Source: Pseudomonadota bacterium (GTDB lineage: Bacteria; Myxococcota_A; UBA796; SXON01). From it: a DNA stretch of 7,372 nt. The translations under genes and the position numbers were made by a program. The DNA lies in assembly GCA_005776735.1 (NCBI GenBank), contig SXOM01000217.1, positions 1-7,372 of the forward strand, read 5' to 3'. The notes below the pieces were generated by a model. The model had not been told where the DNA came from and searched no databases. It saw only the letters and a program-made list of their open reading frames with translations. The stretch's first letter is position 1. Each line of letters starts with the position of its first letter. Positions 4,707-7,372 of the stretch are shown here, one piece after another.

Positions 4707-6725
4707 GTGAGCTTCCGCCTGCCCCTCGTCGCCTCCGTCGCCGTGCTCGCCGCGTGCGCTTCGCCGGCCAGCGAGTCCGTCCCCGAGGGCGACTCCGACA
4801 GCGACACCGACTCCGCCGTCGACAGCGACACCGCCGCGCTCGGCGACCCCGAGTTCGAGATCGCGCTGAATCCCGACAATCCCTTCGCGGCGTTGGCCAC
4901 GATCACCTCGCCGCGCGCCGCGAGTGTGTACATCGAGTACGGGGTGGACGGTGGGTTCGACCACACCACGCCGACGACCACGATCGGCGCGGCCACACCG
5001 ACGCGCCTGCAGGTGATGGGGCTCGAGGCGGGGCGCGAGTGGAGCTTCCGCGCCGTGGTCGATCCGGTGGGCGACCCGTGGACCAGCGACCCCCTCCGTT
5101 TGACCACCGAACCGTTGCCCGCCGAGTGGCCGGCGTGCACGACCACGTTTTCGGCCGATCCCGCCGAATACACCGATGACGAGGTGTTCTGCACCGACCT
5201 GGAGCTCGAGTCGAGCGGCTACCGCTACGTGTGTTGGGACCGCTGGGGCACCCCCCGCCACGCCCTCCGCACCGCCGCCAACACCGAGCTGAGCTCGGCC
5301 CGACCGCTGCCGGAGGGCGGTTGGGCGACGACGGGCAACTCGGCGGCCGCGATCACGTTTTTGGACAACTTCGGCGCCACGGTGCGCACCCTCGCGGTCT
5401 CCGACCTCGACGGCGCGCGGTTCGTGCACCAGTGGATCGACGGGCACGAGCTGCTGCCCATCACCTCGGGGCCGTGGGCGGGCGCGGTCGCGACCTTGAC
5501 GGTCGCGCTGGAGCCGTTGGACGTCGATCGGTCGGTCCGCGGCAACGGGTTGGTGGTGGTCGACCCCGAAGACGGCACGCTGTTGTACGACTACAGCTTC
5601 CACGGGCTGTCGGGGGACGGCGTCCCCGGCTCGCCGCTCCTCGACTACGCCCGCACCCGGGACGTCGACACCGAGGACTGGCTGCACGCCAACGCCCTGG
5701 CCTACGGCCAGGACCCCGACGGCCGCGCGTACTTCCTGGTGTCGTTGCGCAACCAGGATTGGATCGTGAAGCTGTACCCGGACACCGACGAGCTCGCGTG
5801 GCGCCTGGGCCGCGAGGGCGACCTGCAGCTCGTCGACGACGTCGACGCTGCCGCGCCGGTGGTCCAGCCCGCCGAACGGTGGCTGGTGCATCAGCACGGA
5901 CTGGAGCTCCTGGAGGCCGCCGACGGCCGCGCCCACGTGCTGCTCTACGACAACGGCTTCCCGCAGCGCTACGACGACGCCGGCGACGCGCTCCTCGGCT
6001 ACGGCCGCGCGGCGGAGCTGATCGTGGACGAAGCGACGATGCGGGTGTCGATCCCGTTCCAGTACGGCGAGTCCCTGGAGCGCGAGGAGCGCCTGGTCTC
6101 CCGCAACCGCGGAAACGCGGTGCTGGTCGGCGACGACCGGGTGTTGTTCCTGCTCGGCGACCCCCGACAGGTCTGGGAGGTCGGCTACCCCGACGGTGGG
6201 GCGCGGTGGTCCGCGTCGTTCCCCGAGTCGGAGAAGGTCATGAACCGGGTCCGCTGGTACGCGTCGTTGTACGACACGGGCTGGACCGAGGACGGGCCGC
6301 CCTCCGGGCCCGAAGCGTGGCTCGTCCACCGCGACGGCCACGCCACCATCGGCGATGTGTTCGTCGGTACCGAGTCCTGGCGGGTCACCACCGACCGGGG
6401 CCTCGGTGAGGTGACGTGTGAGCTCACCTATCCGCTGGCGTCGGTCGCCGTGCGCGACGACTGCGCGGCGTGCGACTGGGCGTTCGACGTCGAGCTCGGC
6501 GCCGCCACGGTCGGGCTCACCGACGACTGCGCCCTCGCCGGGATCGACCCCACCGCGCCCACCGAGGGGACGCTCCGTGGCTACGGCCTGGCCACCGACT
6601 ACCTGGGCCACGCGCACACCCTGCTCGTCGACGACGGTGGGGGATGGCTCCCCGTGGCGTTCGTCGAGTGGGACCCAGGCACCGGTCAGGTGGATTACCG
6701 CTGGGAGCTCGACGTCGTCGAGTAG
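4707..6725 (+). CDS. Arylsulfotransferase-like beta-propeller lipoprotein, long form with extra C-terminal domain
   Basis: 672 residues from a GTG (678 if the in-frame ATG at 4689 is used). The signal peptide MSFRLPLVASVAVLAAC has lipobox LAAC (Cys17), followed by an acidic linker rich in Asp, Ser and Glu (22-45). A beta-sandwich of Fn3/Ig type covers about 48-133. A propeller with arylsulfotransferase motifs covers about 140-565: DWLHANAL (324-331, His327), FLVSLRNQ (343-350), VHQHGLELL (394-402), LLYDNG (412-417) and GYGRAAEL (431-438). These His, Arg and Asn-containing motifs match the active-site layout of ASST enzymes, which move sulfate between phenolic compounds through a sulfo-histidine. 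Residues about 568-672 form an extra domain with DDCAACDWAF (584-593) and Cys608, absent from the shorter paralog upstream. It is probably anchored at the membrane facing outward; substrates are unknown. It converges, 8 bp apart, on clpB. Confidence 0.77.
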   Translation: MSFRLPLVASVAVLAACASPASESVPEGDSDSDTDSAVDSDTAALGDPEFEIALNPDNPFAALATITSPRAASVYIEYGVDGGFDHTTPTTTIGAATPTRLQVMGLEAGREWSFRAVVDPVGDPWTSDPLRLTTEPLPAEWPACTTTFSADPAEYTDDEVFCTDLELESSGYRYVCWDRWGTPRHALRTAANTELSSARPLPEGGWATTGNSAAAITFLDNFGATVRTLAVSDLDGARFVHQWIDGHELLPITSGPWAGAVATLTVALEPLDVDRSVRGNGLVVVDPEDGTLLYDYSFHGLSGDGVPGSPLLDYARTRDVDTEDWLHANALAYGQDPDGRAYFLVSLRNQDWIVKLYPDTDELAWRLGREGDLQLVDDVDAAAPVVQPAERWLVHQHGLELLEAADGRAHVLLYDNGFPQRYDDAGDALLGYGRAAELIVDEATMRVSIPFQYGESLEREERLVSRNRGNAVLVGDDRVLFLLGDPRQVWEVGYPDGGARWSASFPESEKVMNRVRWYASLYDTGWTEDGPPSGPEAWLVHRDGHATIGDVFVGTESWRVTTDRGLGEVTCELTYPLASVAVRDDCAACDWAFDVELGAATVGLTDDCALAGIDPTAPTEGTLRGYGLATDYLGHAHTLLVDDGGGWLPVAFVEWDPGTGQVDYRWELDVVE

Positions 6726-6733
6726 ATCGCGGC

Positions 6734-7243
6734 CTACGCCTCGGGCTCCGGCGGCGCCGGAATGCGCTCGAAGGTGATGTGGTCGTCCTGCACGTCGACC
6801 TTCACCGTGTCGCCCGCGCCGTAACCGCCGGCCACCATCGCCTTGGACATCGGGTTGAGCAGGTGCGTCTGGATGGCGCGCTTGAGCGGCCGGGCGCCGA
6901 AGGTCGGGTCGAAGCCCGCCTCGGCCACCGCGGTCATCGCCGCGTCGGTGAGCTCGAGCTGGAGTTGGCGGTCGGCGAGGAGCTTCTTCACGCGCCGGAG
7001 CTGGACGACCAGGATCTTGTCCATGTCTTCGCGCCGCAGGGCGTCGAAGATGGTGATGTCGTCGATGCGGTTGAGGAACTCCGGCTTGAACGCACGGCGC
7101 AGCTCGGCCATGACCTCGACCTCCATCTTCGGGCGGTCGTTGGCCAGCTCCATGATCCGGTGGCTGCCGATGTTGCTGGTCATGATGAGCACGGTGTTCT
7201 TGAAGTCGACCGTGCGGCCCTTGCTGTCGGTGAGCCGCCCGTC
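6734..7243 (-). pseudogene. clpB: ATP-dependent chaperone ClpB, C-terminal fragment (5' part missing at a junction)
   Basis: 169 residues matching the end of ClpB, which disaggregates proteins with DnaK. Present are DGRLTDSKGRTVDF (1-14 of the fragment), sensor-1 region IMTSNIGS (20-27), FKPEFLNRID (52-61) with the arginine finger, FDPTFGARPLKRAI (111-124, sensor 2) and the D2 C-terminal subdomain. The full protein is about 860 residues, so roughly the last fifth is here. Homology stops abruptly at Asp1 (codon at 7243). ClpB normally continues upstream through the LLQVLDD strand and Walker B region, but the next residues in frame (SKIV and beyond) are unrelated. The open frame runs on to an ATG at 7306, but that extension is the antisense of another gene and is not a ClpB start. 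The remaining part is intact, with no frameshift, so it is better read as cut by a junction than as decayed. Stop TAG at 6734-6736. Confidence 0.85.
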
Positions 7244-7244
7244 G

Positions 7245-7372
7245 CTTTTTATCACCCATAACGGGCTGGGCTTTGACTTGCCGTTCATTAAGAAGCGGTC
7301 GATCATCCATCAAGTTAAGCCGAGCCTAGAGATCAACCTCGCCAAATTCCGCACGGAGCCGGTCTACGATAC
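7245..7372 (+). CDS. Partial PolB-type 3'-5' exonuclease (DEDD superfamily), internal fragment
   Basis: The plus strand is open from 7245 to the window end and reads LFITHNGLGFDLPFIKKR and onward to KFRTEPVYD (final full codon 7368-7370), 42 codons. The HNxxxFDLPF pattern is the Exo II motif of DEDD-superfamily 3'-5' exonucleases. It is the form found in predicted exonucleases related to the exonuclease domain of family-B DNA polymerases, where a catalytic Asp follows the Asn. No start codon or ribosome binding site precedes it; it begins at the junction with clpB, so its 5' part is missing and its 3' part runs off the window. G+C is about 52% (64 of 122 bases from 7251), against roughly 70-75% elsewhere, pointing to a different source. 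It could be a real neighbour after rearrangement or a chimeric read. Confidence 0.6.

Noticed and set aside
3810..6725. Plus-strand frame of 971 codons ending with the long lipoprotein
   Set aside because: The part before 4707 overlaps the short lipoprotein gene out of frame and is Arg/Pro-rich; the true start is set by the lipoprotein signal peptide at the GTG 4707.
7244..7306. In-frame extension of the clpB frame to an ATG at 7306
   Set aside because: The 21 residues do not resemble ClpB, and the same bases encode an exonuclease motif on the other strand; they belong to the other side of the junction.
4464..7313. Minus-strand frame of 949 codons
   Set aside because: It is antisense to the long lipoprotein and in a different frame from clpB; it has Arg/Gly/Val-rich composition and no family motifs.

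Overview
The window is very GC-rich DNA (roughly 70-75% G+C outside two short patches) from a Gram-negative bacterium. It has long lipoproteins with LA(A/G)C lipoboxes, an acidic Asp/Ser linker after the lipidated cysteine, two tandem arylsulfotransferase-like beta-propeller lipoproteins and a PCGC-type metallophosphatase-fold lipoprotein. Together these suggest Myxococcota or another former deltaproteobacterium. This is an inference from style and gene content; no marker gene settles it.

Layout. Positions 1-93 hold an intergenic repeat. A minus-strand SDR (94-1005) resembling trans-2-enoyl-CoA reductase (PECR) is divergent from a small plus-strand ArsC/Spx-family thiol reductase (1036-1386). 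The 30-bp gap between them contains a perfect 6-bp inverted repeat. The reductase converges, with a 1-bp gap, on a two-gene minus-strand operon: a GNAT acetyltransferase (2395-2913) followed, with a 4-bp ATGA overlap, by the metallophosphatase-fold lipoprotein (1388-2398). A 313-bp intergenic region (2914-3226) combines a hairpin-forming GC-rich repeat with a patch of about 56% G+C. Two plus-strand paralogous lipoproteins follow (3227-4525 and 4707-6725), separated by 181 bp of repeats and promoter. The larger one converges, with an 8-bp gap, on a clpB 3' fragment (6734-7243, minus).

The right end is abnormal. At about 7243/7244 clpB homology stops inside a conserved stretch. The last ~129 bases (about 52% G+C) encode, on the other strand, an internal piece of a PolB-type 3'-5' exonuclease. 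This looks like a chimeric junction, from assembly or rearrangement.

The genes do not form one obvious pathway. The most coherent theme is envelope biology: three predicted lipoproteins, two of them sulfotransferase-like paralogs. A second theme is gene expression. Genes at the head of a transcript lack a Shine-Dalgarno and carry a -10-like hexamer 6-8 nt before the start codon, suggesting leaderless or very short-leader mRNAs. The operon-internal lipoprotein gene has a clear Shine-Dalgarno. A third theme is a set of related GC-rich intergenic repeats.
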